A stretch of DNA of 64,000 nucleotides from positions 1-64,000 of the forward strand of contig JBPCKA010000064.1 in the NCBI GenBank assembly GCA_051004735.1, in the 5' to 3' direction. A program made the translations under genes and the position numbers. The notes under the pieces are model-generated. The model did not search any database. It saw only the letters and a list, made by a program, of their open reading frames with translations, and had not been told where the DNA came from. Positions 36,567 to 44,582 of this stretch are shown here, one piece after another; position 1 is the stretch's first letter, and each line of letters starts with the position of its first letter. This DNA is from Euzebya sp051004735. Its GTDB lineage: Bacteria; Actinomycetota; Nitriliruptoria; Euzebyales; Euzebyaceae.

Positions 36567-39416
36567 GTGACCGCCATCGTCGACCTGTCATTCGCGGCAA
36601 ACCAGGATTGGGCAAGCGAGGCCCTGTCCCGGCTGGACCCTGCCAGCGTCCCGTCCTCGCCAACGGCAGAGCACCGGCTGGCGGTGGTGCTGGGCAGCTC
36701 GCCGGCCCTGGGCGACCTCCTGGCCACACGCTCGGCGTTGCTGGCAATCATGGATGAGGAGCCGCTGCCCGCCTGGACCGCCCAGGATGTGACAGCGTTG
36801 GCCCTGTCCGCCGAGCCGAACAGCGCGGCGCTGGCAGGTCTGCAGCGACGCGGGGTTCTGCGCGTGGCAACCCGAGACCTGTTGGGCATGGCCGGCACCG
36901 AGGCGGCCGCGTTCGAGCTGTCCCAGTTGGCCGACGGGCTGCTGGCTGCCGCCCTGCAGATCGTGACCGACTCCACGACGGCGGGTGACGCGGAACTGTG
37001 CGTCCTGGGGATGGGCAAGCTTGGCGGACAGGAGTTGAACTACGTCTCCGACGTCGACGTGCTGTTCGTCCACCGTGGTGACACCGCCACGGCGGAGCGG
37101 ATCGCCCGGACCTTCCTGCAGTTGACCGGAGGGCATAGCCCCAACGGGCCGGTCTATGAGATGGACGCCAACCTTCGACCCGAGGGCCGCAACGGCGCAC
37201 TCACACGAACCGTCGCCAGCTATCAGGCCTACTACGACCGCTGGGCCAAGACCTGGGAGTTCCAGTCGCTGCTGAAAATGCGCCCCGTCGCCGGACCGCA
37301 GGATCTGGCGGCTGAGTTTCAGGATCTGGTCACGCCACTGGTCTGGCCCGAATCGCTGGGGTCCGGCGCGGTCGATGAGATCCAGGCGATGAAACGGCGG
37401 GTCGAAGCCTCCACCCCGGTCGTGAAGGACGGCGACCGGCAGATCAAGTTGGCACCCGGTGGCCTGCGTGACATCGAGTTCGCGGTGCAGTTGCTGCAGC
37501 TTGTCCACGGTCCTGCCGATCCCGAACTGCGTCAACGCGGGACCATGTCGGCCCTGACCGCGCTGGCCCGGGGCGGCTACATCGATGAGGGGGATGCCAA
37601 CCTGTTCGGCGACTTCTACCTCTTTCTTCGCACCGTCGAACACCGCCTACAGCTCAGGCACCTCCGGCGTACCCACACCATTCCCTCCGACGACGCCGAA
37701 CGTCAGCACCTGGCCCGCACATTGGGCTTCCGTGACCTGCCGACACGTCGGGCACAGACGGAGTTCGAAGCCGAGTTGGCACGGGTGCAAAACGGTGTCC
37801 GACGCCTGCATCAGCAACTGTTCTACCGACCCCTGTTGGGCACCATCGCCTCGTGGGGGTCCGACCAGCGGGTGAGTGATGGCGGAGGGCTGAACCAGGA
37901 GGCGGCCCGGATACGACTGCGTGCGCTGGCCTTTCAGGCGCCCGGTCAGGCCCTGCGTCACCTGGAGGCGATGCTCAAGGGCTCGGGGCGGACGACGCAG
38001 CAGTTGCGGGTGGTCCTGCCCACGATGCTGGAGGCGCTTAGCGACACGCCGGATCCTGACGGTGGGCTGGCGGCGTTACGCTCCTTGGCCCAGGAGTTGC
38101 GGACCAACCCGCGTTTCCTTCGCACCGTCAGGGACAACCCTGCGGCCGCCCGCCTGCTGGCCCGCATTCTGGGACGCAGCCCCCGGTTGGGGGAGTGGTT
38201 CAGCCGGCAACCCGAGGTTCTGCGGTTGTGTGAGGAGATGGATGCCCTGGAGCGTCCCCGCACCCAGGAAGAGCTCCACGCCGGCGCCGCGGGACTGGTC
38301 CGGCGGGGCGGGGGGGCCAGTGGCGCCGACGCGATGCGCCGCTACAAACGTCGAGAAGCACTGCGGACCGCCATCCGTGACGTGACCGAACAGGCTGACG
38401 TGGTCCAGGTCGGTCACGAACTGACCTGGCTCAGTGAGGGACTGCTGCAGGCCGCCGTCGCCACCGTTGGTGAGGGTGAGGGTGAGGGGACGCGGATCGC
38501 CGTGATCGCCCTGGGCCGATTCGGGGCGGCGGAACTGAACCACTCATCTGACCTTGATGTGCTGTTCGTCCACGACGGCGACACCCCTGCCGCTGAACGT
38601 GCCGCCGCCGCGGTGATCGATCTGTTGAACCGGGTCACTCCGGAAGGATCGGCGTTCGGTATCGACGTGGGGTTACGACCCGAGGGACGCAGCGGACCGC
38701 TGACCCGAAGCCTGGAATCCCATCTGACCTACTACCAACGCTGGGGCGAGCACTGGGAATTGCAGGCGATGACACAGGCGCGGGTGGTTGCGGGCGACGC
38801 GGATCTGGGGCAGGCCTGGCTGGAGGGTGTCCGTCCGTTGGTCTATGCAGATCCCGTCGATCACGACCGACTGCGCGAGGTTCGCCGGATGAAGGCACGC
38901 CTGGAGGTGGAACGGGCCGGGGGTGGCAGCACTGTCAGGGGTCGTGTCGCGGGGAGGGGTCTTGGCCCCAAACCAAGGGCGACCGCGGCACCAGCACGGG
39001 GTCCGCGTGGCGACGACGGAGGTGCCGTCAACAGCAAGGATGTGAAGCTTGGGCCGGGGGGCTTGAGTGACGTGGAGTGGACCGTGCAGTTGCTGGCGCT
39101 GCAGCACGGGGGGGCTCATCCCGAGCTTCGGGGTCCGGGCACCCTGCGGGTCCTTGGCGAACTGGCCGGGCTGGGACTGCTGAGTGTCGAGGAGACGGAG
39201 TGGATGCGATCGGGATGGCTGTTGTTGTCGCGGCTGCGCAACACCCTGTACCTGATCGGGGAACGTGACACCTCATCCATCCCCTCATCCCATGACCGCT
39301 TGACCAAGTTGGCCCGGGCAATGCACTACGAATCGGCTCAGGCGTTGACCCAGGACATCGACCGGGCTCGCCGACGGATCCGCAAGGCGTTCGATCACAA
39401 CTTCTTTGAGACCTGA
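36567..39416 (+). CDS. glnE: Bifunctional glutamine synthetase adenylyltransferase/deadenylylase
   Basis: 949 residues with two nucleotidyltransferase halves. The first (GMGKLGGQELNYVSDVDVLFVH, then MDANLRPEGRNG) corresponds to the deadenylylase and the second (ALGRFGAAELNHSSDLDVLFVH, then IDVGLRPEGRSG) to the adenylyltransferase; the GSxxDxD-type acidic pairs are intact in both. Between KARLEVER and KLGPGGLSDVEW sits a Gly/Arg/Pro-rich insert of about 35 residues that I do not know from other GlnE proteins. GTG 36567 is preceded by AGAGGA. Same operon as glnA. Confidence 0.95.
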   Translation: MTAIVDLSFAANQDWASEALSRLDPASVPSSPTAEHRLAVVLGSSPALGDLLATRSALLAIMDEEPLPAWTAQDVTALALSAEPNSAALAGLQRRGVLRVATRDLLGMAGTEAAAFELSQLADGLLAAALQIVTDSTTAGDAELCVLGMGKLGGQELNYVSDVDVLFVHRGDTATAERIARTFLQLTGGHSPNGPVYEMDANLRPEGRNGALTRTVASYQAYYDRWAKTWEFQSLLKMRPVAGPQDLAAEFQDLVTPLVWPESLGSGAVDEIQAMKRRVEASTPVVKDGDRQIKLAPGGLRDIEFAVQLLQLVHGPADPELRQRGTMSALTALARGGYIDEGDANLFGDFYLFLRTVEHRLQLRHLRRTHTIPSDDAERQHLARTLGFRDLPTRRAQTEFEAELARVQNGVRRLHQQLFYRPLLGTIASWGSDQRVSDGGGLNQEAARIRLRALAFQAPGQALRHLEAMLKGSGRTTQQLRVVLPTMLEALSDTPDPDGGLAALRSLAQELRTNPRFLRTVRDNPAAARLLARILGRSPRLGEWFSRQPEVLRLCEEMDALERPRTQEELHAGAAGLVRRGGGASGADAMRRYKRREALRTAIRDVTEQADVVQVGHELTWLSEGLLQAAVATVGEGEGEGTRIAVIALGRFGAAELNHSSDLDVLFVHDGDTPAAERAAAAVIDLLNRVTPEGSAFGIDVGLRPEGRSGPLTRSLESHLTYYQRWGEHWELQAMTQARVVAGDADLGQAWLEGVRPLVYADPVDHDRLREVRRMKARLEVERAGGGSTVRGRVAGRGLGPKPRATAAPARGPRGDDGGAVNSKDVKLGPGGLSDVEWTVQLLALQHGGAHPELRGPGTLRVLGELAGLGLLSVEETEWMRSGWLLLSRLRNTLYLIGERDTSSIPSSHDRLTKLARAMHYESAQALTQDIDRARRRIRKAFDHNFFET

Positions 39417-39775
39417 TGGCGGGTAGCATCCCCCGCGCTGTGCTTGCAGAGATCATCATCACCGTGGCCGACGTGGACGAGGCCATCAGCTTCTACACCG
39501 AGACGGTGGGGCTGGACTACCTCCGCCGCGTCCGCGTCGATGATGTCAGCATCGTCATGCTGGCAGCAGGATCCACCCGGGTTGTGCTGGTGCCGGGGCC
39601 CGAGGCGTCGGTGCGGATCGCGTTCGGGTCGGCGGATGCGGCAGCTGATCATCGTCGGCTGAACCGGCGGGGCATTCAGACTGCGGTGGGACCGACGACC
39701 GCCCGGGGCGGGACGGTGCTTCCGTTTGCCGACCCCTGGGGTAATCCGCTGGCGTTCTGGGAGGTCAGGGAGTGA
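39416..39775 (+). CDS. VOC-family (glyoxalase/bleomycin-resistance fold) protein
   Basis: 119-residue single VOC domain: AEIIITVADVDEAISFYTETVGLDY starts the first beta-alpha-beta module and PFADPWGNPLAFWEV ends the second. Function unknown; such proteins bind a metal and small ligands. ATG 39416 overlaps the glnE stop by one base and its stop overlaps the next gene by 4 bases, so it is in the glnA-glnE operon. Confidence 0.85.
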   Translation: MAGSIPRAVLAEIIITVADVDEAISFYTETVGLDYLRRVRVDDVSIVMLAAGSTRVVLVPGPEASVRIAFGSADAAADHRRLNRRGIQTAVGPTTARGGTVLPFADPWGNPLAFWEVRE

Positions 39776-40191
39776 AGTCGGGCGGCCTGGTCATCGGTTG
39801 GCGCGAATGGGTCACACTGCCCGACCTCGGCGTGACGGTGAAGGCCAAAATCGACACTGGAGCCCGCACCTCGGCCATCCACGCCGATGACATCGTGGTG
39901 GAAGCCGACCAGGTCTCGTTCACGATCTACCCACATCAGCGAGACGATGAGGGGCCGGTGCGGGTCACCTGCCCCCTCCTTGGTATCCGCGAGGTTCGTT
40001 CCTCTTCGGGAGAGGTTCAGGAGCGCTACGTCATCAAGACCTGGGCCCGCCTGCACCGCCGCCGCTGGCACATCGAACTGACGCTGGCAAGCCGCGACGA
40101 GATGGGCTTTCGCATGCTGCTGGGACGAACCGCCATGCGTGGACGTTTCCTGGTCGATCCGGGCACAAGCTACGTGGCCGGCCGCCCTTGA
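39772..40191 (+). CDS. Retropepsin-like protease/RimK-associated protein (COG4067, RimB type)
   Basis: 139-residue protein of the ATP-dependent zinc protease-like COG4067 family. VIGWREWVTLPDLGV.VKAKIDTGARTSAIHA contains the DTGA motif shared with retropepsin-type aspartic proteases, and LGRTAMRGRFLVDPGTSY is the conserved C-terminal block. Members are usually paired with rimK-like ATP-grasp ligases; none is adjacent here. GTG 39772 overlaps the VOC gene stop, making this the last gene of the glnA operon. Confidence 0.87.
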   Translation: MKSGGLVIGWREWVTLPDLGVTVKAKIDTGARTSAIHADDIVVEADQVSFTIYPHQRDDEGPVRVTCPLLGIREVRSSSGEVQERYVIKTWARLHRRRWHIELTLASRDEMGFRMLLGRTAMRGRFLVDPGTSYVAGRP

Positions 40192-40201
40192 CCTCCGGGT
40201 A

Positions 40202-40343
40202 CCCCCGCACGGATTGAACAAGGAGTGGGGTGACGCGGGGGGTCAACCCGGTCAATGTTTGCGGTGGGCACGCTGTGACCTGGGGTTATGACGTTCCGTG
40301 GCCCAATTGACGGTGGGTCATGTGCAATCTGTGCGATGGGTGA
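40202..40343. repeat. Dispersed ~140-bp repeat, copy A
   Basis: Imperfect direct copy of the sequence at 41521-41662. Shared blocks include CCCCCGCAC.GATTGAACA, GAGTGGGGTG, GGTCAATGT, GTGACC.GGGGTTATGACG and ATGTGCAAT.TGTGCGAT. By eye about three quarters of positions agree. It lies between the convergent RimB-type and acetyltransferase-like genes. Confidence 0.75.
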
Positions 40344-40357
40344 GCAGACCCGGGGGG

Positions 40358-41446
40358 TCAGGCGCGCAGGGTGAGGTTGCGCCAGGCCAGAACCGATGCG
40401 ACCGCGCTGGCGAGCAGGATGGCGAGGACCACGACCAGCCAGCCAGCGGTCAGCGCGGACCCGGTGAGGTCGGTCGTGGCGGTGATCAGTGACTGCAGTG
40501 GGCTGGTGCCAGAGGCCAACGGGCGTCGGGCCAGTCGCCTGAGGGCCTCGGTGATCACATAGACCGCTAGGGCGTTGCGGCCGAGGGCCGCGACGGGACC
40601 CAACACCCCGGACCGCCCTGAAGAACTGCCCCGCTTTCGTGAGGAACCACCTACACGGTTCACCAGGACCAGCCCGACCAGCAACAGGCCACTGATCCCC
40701 GCGGTCACCAACACGTAGGAGCCCGTCCACAAGATCTTGTTGAGGGGGAGGAGCTGGGACCAGCCATATCCCGCTGCCACACTGATCACGCTGGCCAACG
40801 CAAGCAGGACGGTCCCGCGACGGTGTCGCCACAGGGTCATCGCCAGCGCCCCAGACAGGATGGTTGCCGTGCCGCCCAAGGTGCTAAGCAGCCCCTCGGG
40901 GTCGGGGAGCAGGCCCAGATAGCTGTGCGCGGGCCCCAACACCACCCGATCGACGGCAGCCGCCACGCCGTTGCCGCCCGGCGTCAGCGACGAAAACCCG
41001 TCAACGCGGGCGACCAGCGCGACCCAGTGCAGGCCGGCCAAGGCGGTTGCGCCCACCGCCCACCCGACTGGACCGCCGCGTCGCATCATGACTGCCGCCA
41101 GCCCGTAGGAAAGAGCGATTCGTTGCAGGACCCCCATGACGCGAAAGGTGTCCGGATCCACGCTGTCGATGGCGTTTAGCAGCAGTCCCAGACCGAACAG
41201 GATCACGACCCGGCGCGCGATCCGGACGAAAGATGTCGAACCTCCCGACAGGGCCATAGCGCAGCCCGCCACGAACAGGAACGCGGGAAAGACCACATCT
41301 GCGGCGTGGAGGCCATGCCAGGCGACGTGCTCGACCTGCGGGACCGCCTGCCGCACCTCTGCGGTGGCGACGTTGACGACCAGCATCCCGACGATGGCCA
41401 GCCCGCGGAGCGCATCGATCTCCACCACCCGTCCGGCGTGTTTCAC
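40358..41446 (-). CDS. Heparan-alpha-glucosaminide N-acetyltransferase-like membrane protein
   Basis: 362-residue membrane protein with about ten helices. The N-terminal VVEIDALRGLAIVGMLVVNV and AWHGLHAADVVFPAFLFVAGCAMALS match the HGSNAT_cat/DUF5009 (YeiB-related) superfamily of membrane acyltransferases, probably moving acyl groups to surface glycans. GTG 41446 lies 7 nt after TACGGT. The gene stands alone, flanked on both sides by copies of a dispersed repeat. Confidence 0.8.
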   Translation of the reverse strand: MKHAGRVVEIDALRGLAIVGMLVVNVATAEVRQAVPQVEHVAWHGLHAADVVFPAFLFVAGCAMALSGGSTSFVRIARRVVILFGLGLLLNAIDSVDPDTFRVMGVLQRIALSYGLAAVMMRRGGPVGWAVGATALAGLHWVALVARVDGFSSLTPGGNGVAAAVDRVVLGPAHSYLGLLPDPEGLLSTLGGTATILSGALAMTLWRHRRGTVLLALASVISVAAGYGWSQLLPLNKILWTGSYVLVTAGISGLLLVGLVLVNRVGGSSRKRGSSSGRSGVLGPVAALGRNALAVYVITEALRRLARRPLASGTSPLQSLITATTDLTGSALTAGWLVVVLAILLASAVASVLAWRNLTLRA

Positions 41447-41453
41447 CTGCCCG

Positions 41454-41459
41454 ACCGTA
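41454..41459 (-). promoter_or_regulatory. -10 box of leaderless promoter (acetyltransferase-like gene)
   Basis: Minus-strand TACGGT, 7 nt before GTG 41446. Confidence 0.5.
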
Positions 41460-41491
41460 TCGCCTCGCGGCGAGACCGGAGATCAGACGTG

Positions 41492-41533
41492 GACCCCGCC
41501 CCCGCACAGATTGACCCCGCCCCCGCACAGATT
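41492..41533. repeat. 21-bp tandem repeat, two copies
   Basis: GACCCCGCCCCCGCACAGATT at 41492-41512 and 41513-41533, without mismatch. The second copy runs into repeat copy B. Confidence 0.9.
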
Positions 41534-41662
41534 GAACAGGGAGTGGGGTGCCGCGGGGTGTCAGCCTGGTCAATGTGTGAGGAGGACGGGGCGTGACCAG
41601 GGGTTATGACGCTGGGTGGTCCGGGTGACGTTGGGTTATGTGCAATGTGTGCGATCGGCGAG
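41521..41662. repeat. Dispersed ~140-bp repeat, copy B
   Basis: Partner of the repeat at 40202-40343, same orientation, upstream of the acetyltransferase-like gene. The element TGTGCAATGTGTGCG occurs at 41639-41653 and again at 41670-41684. The remaining bases to 41828 show no gene or signal that I can name. Confidence 0.75.
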
Positions 41663-41828
41663 GGGCCGGTTGTGCAATGTGTGCGGGGTGAGTTTGCCCA
41701 GGAGCCGACCAGTGATACTCCCCACGGGTTCATGAGCGACACAGCGTGACCTCTTCCTGTCCGAGGGCTTGCTGTGCGACCATGGGAGGTTGCGGGGGTG
41801 CGATGCCACCCGAGGGTCCGTCGCGGGC

Positions 41829-42161
41829 TCAACGGTATGTGACGGTCAACCAGTGAGCCCAACTTCCGGGCACCGGGTTGTCGGCGGCCCAGAGGTCGAG
41901 CGCACGCGCCAAGCGTGGGGCCAACACCTCCGGTGGCCACCACGACTTCCTGATCAGGAGTACCGCACAGATGGTCGCGTGCGCGAAGTCCTGGGCGTTC
42001 TCAGTCACGATTGTCAGTTGGGCGTCAGCGGCGAGTTGAATGATCGTGTCGTCGGGAAGATTGTGCGCGCCGAGGTCCAATGGCGTGACAGCTTCATGGC
42101 CACGTTCTGACAGAAGTGCGCAGGTGAGCGGCGGCAGCATCGCGTCGATCGCGAACCTCAC
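41829..42161 (-). CDS. DUF5615 PIN-like toxin
   Basis: 110-residue PIN-like protein of the DUF5615 (Mut7-C-related) toxin family, probably an RNase. It begins with the acidic strand MRFAIDAMLPP, then LSERGHEAVTPLDLGAHNLPDDTIIQLAADAQLTIVTENAQDF, in which the conserved D, DD and E/D positions can form the metal site. It overlaps the stop of the upstream ribbon-helix-helix gene by 4 bases, the usual antitoxin-first layout. Confidence 0.85.
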   Translation of the reverse strand: MRFAIDAMLPPLTCALLSERGHEAVTPLDLGAHNLPDDTIIQLAADAQLTIVTENAQDFAHATICAVLLIRKSWWPPEVLAPRLARALDLWAADNPVPGSWAHWLTVTYR

Positions 42162-42586
42162 GCGCTGTCGAGCATTCGCAATCTGGCACCGTGGGCCTGC
42201 TCCGCCGCGCTGATCGCCTTGTCATTGGCCGCGATGCGGTCATTGATCTCATCGGCTTGCTCGGCGGCGTAGGACAGTGCGATTGCAATCTGCCGGGGAT
42301 GCAACCCCATCTGGTCGGCCAGAGTGTGAACCCGCTCGGATTCAGTTCCCTTGAGGTCCCGCAGTGCCGAGACCACCTCCCAGACGTCAGGGCCGCCTGA
42401 CAGCCCGGCTCGACGCCCGCCCGGTCCGGGCCGAAAGACGATGCCCGGATGCCGTTCCATTGCCAATCCTTCTCGGGCGTAACGCTCAATGAGCGCGCTC
42501 ACCGATGAGCCCTGCGCATCCGCGGCCACTGACAGTCGGTCTCGCAGATCCTCAGGGAGCCGCATGCTGGTGTTCTTCTTCGCCAT
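42158..42586 (-). CDS. Ribbon-helix-helix antitoxin
   Basis: 142-residue DNA-binding antitoxin. Residues 1-45 (KKNTSMRLPEDLRDRLSVAADAQGSSVSALIERYAREGL) form a ribbon-helix-helix domain; the central FRPGPGGRRAGLSGGPDVWEVVSAL resembles the DUF433-type segment found in such antitoxins, followed by a helical C-terminus. ATG 42586 has GGAG 9 nt upstream and a perfect TATAAT -10 box at 42615-42620. A cluster of AAGAC/GTCTT half-sites around the transcription start points to autoregulation together with the DUF5615 toxin. Confidence 0.85.
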   Translation of the reverse strand: MAKKNTSMRLPEDLRDRLSVAADAQGSSVSALIERYAREGLAMERHPGIVFRPGPGGRRAGLSGGPDVWEVVSALRDLKGTESERVHTLADQMGLHPRQIAIALSYAAEQADEINDRIAANDKAISAAEQAHGARLRMLDSA

Positions 42587-42587
42587 C

Positions 42588-42624
42588 GCAAGACTCCGTC
42601 TTATGTTGTCTTGCATTATATGCG
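42588..42624 (-). promoter_or_regulatory. Toxin-antitoxin promoter and operator
   Basis: TATAAT (minus strand, 42615-42620) inside the palindrome GCATTATATGC, plus half-sites AAGAC at 42590-42594, GTCTT at 42598-42602 and GTCTT at 42608-42612, arranged about 10 bp apart. AAGACTCCGTCTT is a perfect inverted repeat. The layout fits ribbon-helix-helix autorepression. Confidence 0.7.
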
Positions 42625-42881
42625 GGAGCCAGCCGTTCCCAGTGCTTGATCAGCGGATCGGCAGCGGTGCTGCAGGTCGTTGCGAACGCCGGCCACCCGC
42701 GAGGCCCGGCGGTTGTTCCGGTGAAGAGGTTGCTTCATGTGAGCAGCGGGCTGATCAGTTCGCTGAGGAGTTGCGCACTGAGGTCTTCGATGCGTTGTCC
42801 TCGGATGGCGAGGTTGACCTAGACCGGATCGACCCCTTGGGGGAAGAGGACCTCGAAGATTGCACCCAGGAGGAGTTTCAG

Positions 42882-42995
42882 TCACTGCTTGCTCCGGCAG
42901 GGATTCTTGAGGATCCGCTCGTCCTCAACCGCCGCCTCCAAGATCGATGAGAGGTTGGTCAAGATCGCCTGCACCGCCGGGGCGCGAGGAATCTG
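42882..42995 (-). pseudogene. Tyrosine recombinase (phage integrase) fragment
   Basis: A 37-codon open stretch ends at TGA 42882-42884 and reads VQAILTNLSSILEAAVEDERILKNPCRSKQ. This is the end of the core-binding (SAM-like) domain of actinobacterial tyrosine integrases, where NL..IL..AV.D..I.KNPC is highly conserved. No catalytic domain follows: beyond the stop no R...HxxR...Y region is seen. Another frame (QGVDPV, then VNLAIRGQRIEDLSAQLLSELISPLL) downstream is unassigned. The rest of 42625-43040 holds no recognisable gene. Confidence 0.6.
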
Positions 42996-43040
42996 TCATG
43001 CCGACAGGCCTGGAGACGCTGCATGCGGCATGATCACGTC

Positions 43041-43577
43041 GTGAAGGGGATTATCTTCAACCTGCTGCAGACCGTGACCGAGGAGGCCCACGGAGAAGCG
43101 GCGTGGGATGAGATGCTGTCGGTGGCGGATGTGGACGGCTCCTACACGGCCCTGGGGAACTATCCCGATGCGGAGATCACCGCCTTGGTGACCGCACTGG
43201 CTGCCCGGACCGGCGCCGATAGCGCGACGGTGCTGCAGTGGTTCGGGCGGGCCGCCATGCCGCATCTGCGGACCCGCTACCCCGCCTTTTTCGCGCCGGG
43301 GGACCCGGTCGCGATGGTCACGACGCTCCACGACCTCATCCACACCGAGGTCCGCAAGCTCTACCCGGGTGCGGACCCGCCGGATCTGGCCTTCAGCGAG
43401 ATCACCCCGTCGACGGTCACGATCGACTACACCTCGGGGCGGGCGATGGCCGATCTCGCGATCGGTTTCCTGCACGGGGTCGCTGACGCCTACGGTGCGC
43501 AGCTGTTCCTGCAGCGCGACGACCTCGAGGCAGACGGCACCCACGTGCGGCTGGCCTGCCGGTTCGTGGCCGCATGA
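43041..43577 (+). CDS. H-NOX (haem nitric oxide/oxygen-binding) sensor
   Basis: 178-residue H-NOX protein. MKGIIFNLLQ is the canonical N-terminus; proximal haem ligand His101 lies in LIHTEVRKLYPGADPP; the porphyrin-binding Y-x-S-x-R motif is Tyr130-Ser132-Arg134. It should bind haem and sense NO. No distal-pocket Tyr is evident from simple reading, favouring NO over O2, but that is inference. GTG 43041 was chosen over an upstream ATG 43023. It overlaps the histidine kinase gene by 4 bases, the common H-NOX/kinase arrangement. Confidence 0.92.
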   Translation: MKGIIFNLLQTVTEEAHGEAAWDEMLSVADVDGSYTALGNYPDAEITALVTALAARTGADSATVLQWFGRAAMPHLRTRYPAFFAPGDPVAMVTTLHDLIHTEVRKLYPGADPPDLAFSEITPSTVTIDYTSGRAMADLAIGFLHGVADAYGAQLFLQRDDLEADGTHVRLACRFVAA

Positions 43578-44380
43578 GCGAACACGAGGACGAGCTCGCC
43601 CGGCTCCGCCGGACCATCGACCGCGAGCGGCGGGCCCGACAGAAAGCCGAGGACATCGCGGAGCAGTCTACGGCTCGGCTCTACACGGCCCTGACCCGCC
43701 TGGAGCAGGAGCACGACGCCATCCGCAGCCTCGCCGCCGCCGCCACCCACGACATCAAGAACCCGCTGGCCAGCATCGTCGGGTTCGTCCAGCTGCTGCA
43801 GTCCGACCGCCTCGAGGGCCCCCTGCGGGCCAAGGCCATGGACCATCTGGTCACCGCGACCCGCTACACCACCGACCTGATCAACGGGCTGCTCGAAGTG
43901 CTCGGGGCGGGGGTCCACGACGAGGAGCCTGTTGCAATCGACCTCGGCGACCTGCTGGCCGAGGTCGAAGCCGACCTGGTCGCCCGCCACCCCTCCGTCA
44001 TCGTCCACCAGCACGCCGACGGCACGGTGCTCGGGCACCCCGTCGACACCCGCCGGCTGTTCGACAACCTCGCGGAGAACGCCGCCCGCTACGCCGACCG
44101 CGACCCCGTGGAGATTACCTTCGACCGGGTACCCAGCCACGGCGACAGCCTCGTCCTGCGGGTCGGTGACAACGGCCAGGGCATCGCCCCGGCGGACCGC
44201 GAGCGGATCTTCAGGATCTTCCAGCGCGGCACCGGGCAGCCGCCCGGCACCGGCAGCGGTGTGGGGCTCGCGGTCTCCCAGCGCATCGCCCAGGCGATCC
44301 AGGGCGACCTGTGGCTGGCCGAGGAACCCGCCGCCGCCGGTGGCGCGGCCTTCATGGTCCGCCTGCCCATCGCCAGCTGA
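43574..44380 (+). CDS. Histidine kinase partnered with H-NOX
   Basis: 268-residue soluble histidine kinase. An N-terminal coiled coil (about 5-50) leads to the HisKA motif ATHDIKNPLAS with phosphoacceptor His59, then N box DNLAENAARYA, G1 VGDNGQGIAP and G2 GTGSGVGLAVSQRI. There is no membrane or PAS domain, so the H-NOX protein is the likely sensor input through the coiled coil. No response regulator gene adjoins. The HDIKNP motif (rather than HELRNP) is slightly unusual. Confidence 0.92.
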   Translation: MSEHEDELARLRRTIDRERRARQKAEDIAEQSTARLYTALTRLEQEHDAIRSLAAAATHDIKNPLASIVGFVQLLQSDRLEGPLRAKAMDHLVTATRYTTDLINGLLEVLGAGVHDEEPVAIDLGDLLAEVEADLVARHPSVIVHQHADGTVLGHPVDTRRLFDNLAENAARYADRDPVEITFDRVPSHGDSLVLRVGDNGQGIAPADRERIFRIFQRGTGQPPGTGSGVGLAVSQRIAQAIQGDLWLAEEPAAAGGAAFMVRLPIAS

Positions 44381-44396
44381 GTTGCGAATGGGAGGG

Positions 44397-44458
44397 CCCC
44401 GCGCAGCGGGAGGGACCTGTTCACAACTCAAGCCTCGGGTGTGGGGCGCAGCCCCACA
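44397..44458. terminator. Two hairpins with GCA loops after the kinase gene
   Basis: CCCGC-GCA-GCGGG (44398-44410) and TGTGGGGC-GCA-GCCCCACA (44440-44458, 8-bp perfect stem). Both begin within 80 bp of the kinase stop. Likely terminators for the H-NOX operon. The remaining bases to 44582 have no other signal. Confidence 0.55.
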
Positions 44459-44582
44459 TGGAAACTGACTCCCCCGGCATGAACGCTGCCGTCCGCGTCG
44501 GGATCAAGTCGGGGGGCCTCGAGCCGATGAGATGGGAGGTCGGTCCGCCCTTGCGACCAGACCCCCCGAGGAGGGGATCGGA

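Noticed and set aside
41492..41684. Short repeats that might form a CRISPR-like array
   Set aside because: Only two copies of each unit, directly abutting or irregularly spaced, without unique spacers or cas genes.
42642..42950. Acidic plus-strand frame ending at 42950
   Set aside because: It is antisense to the integrase remnant, and the minus-strand reading has recognisable family motifs.
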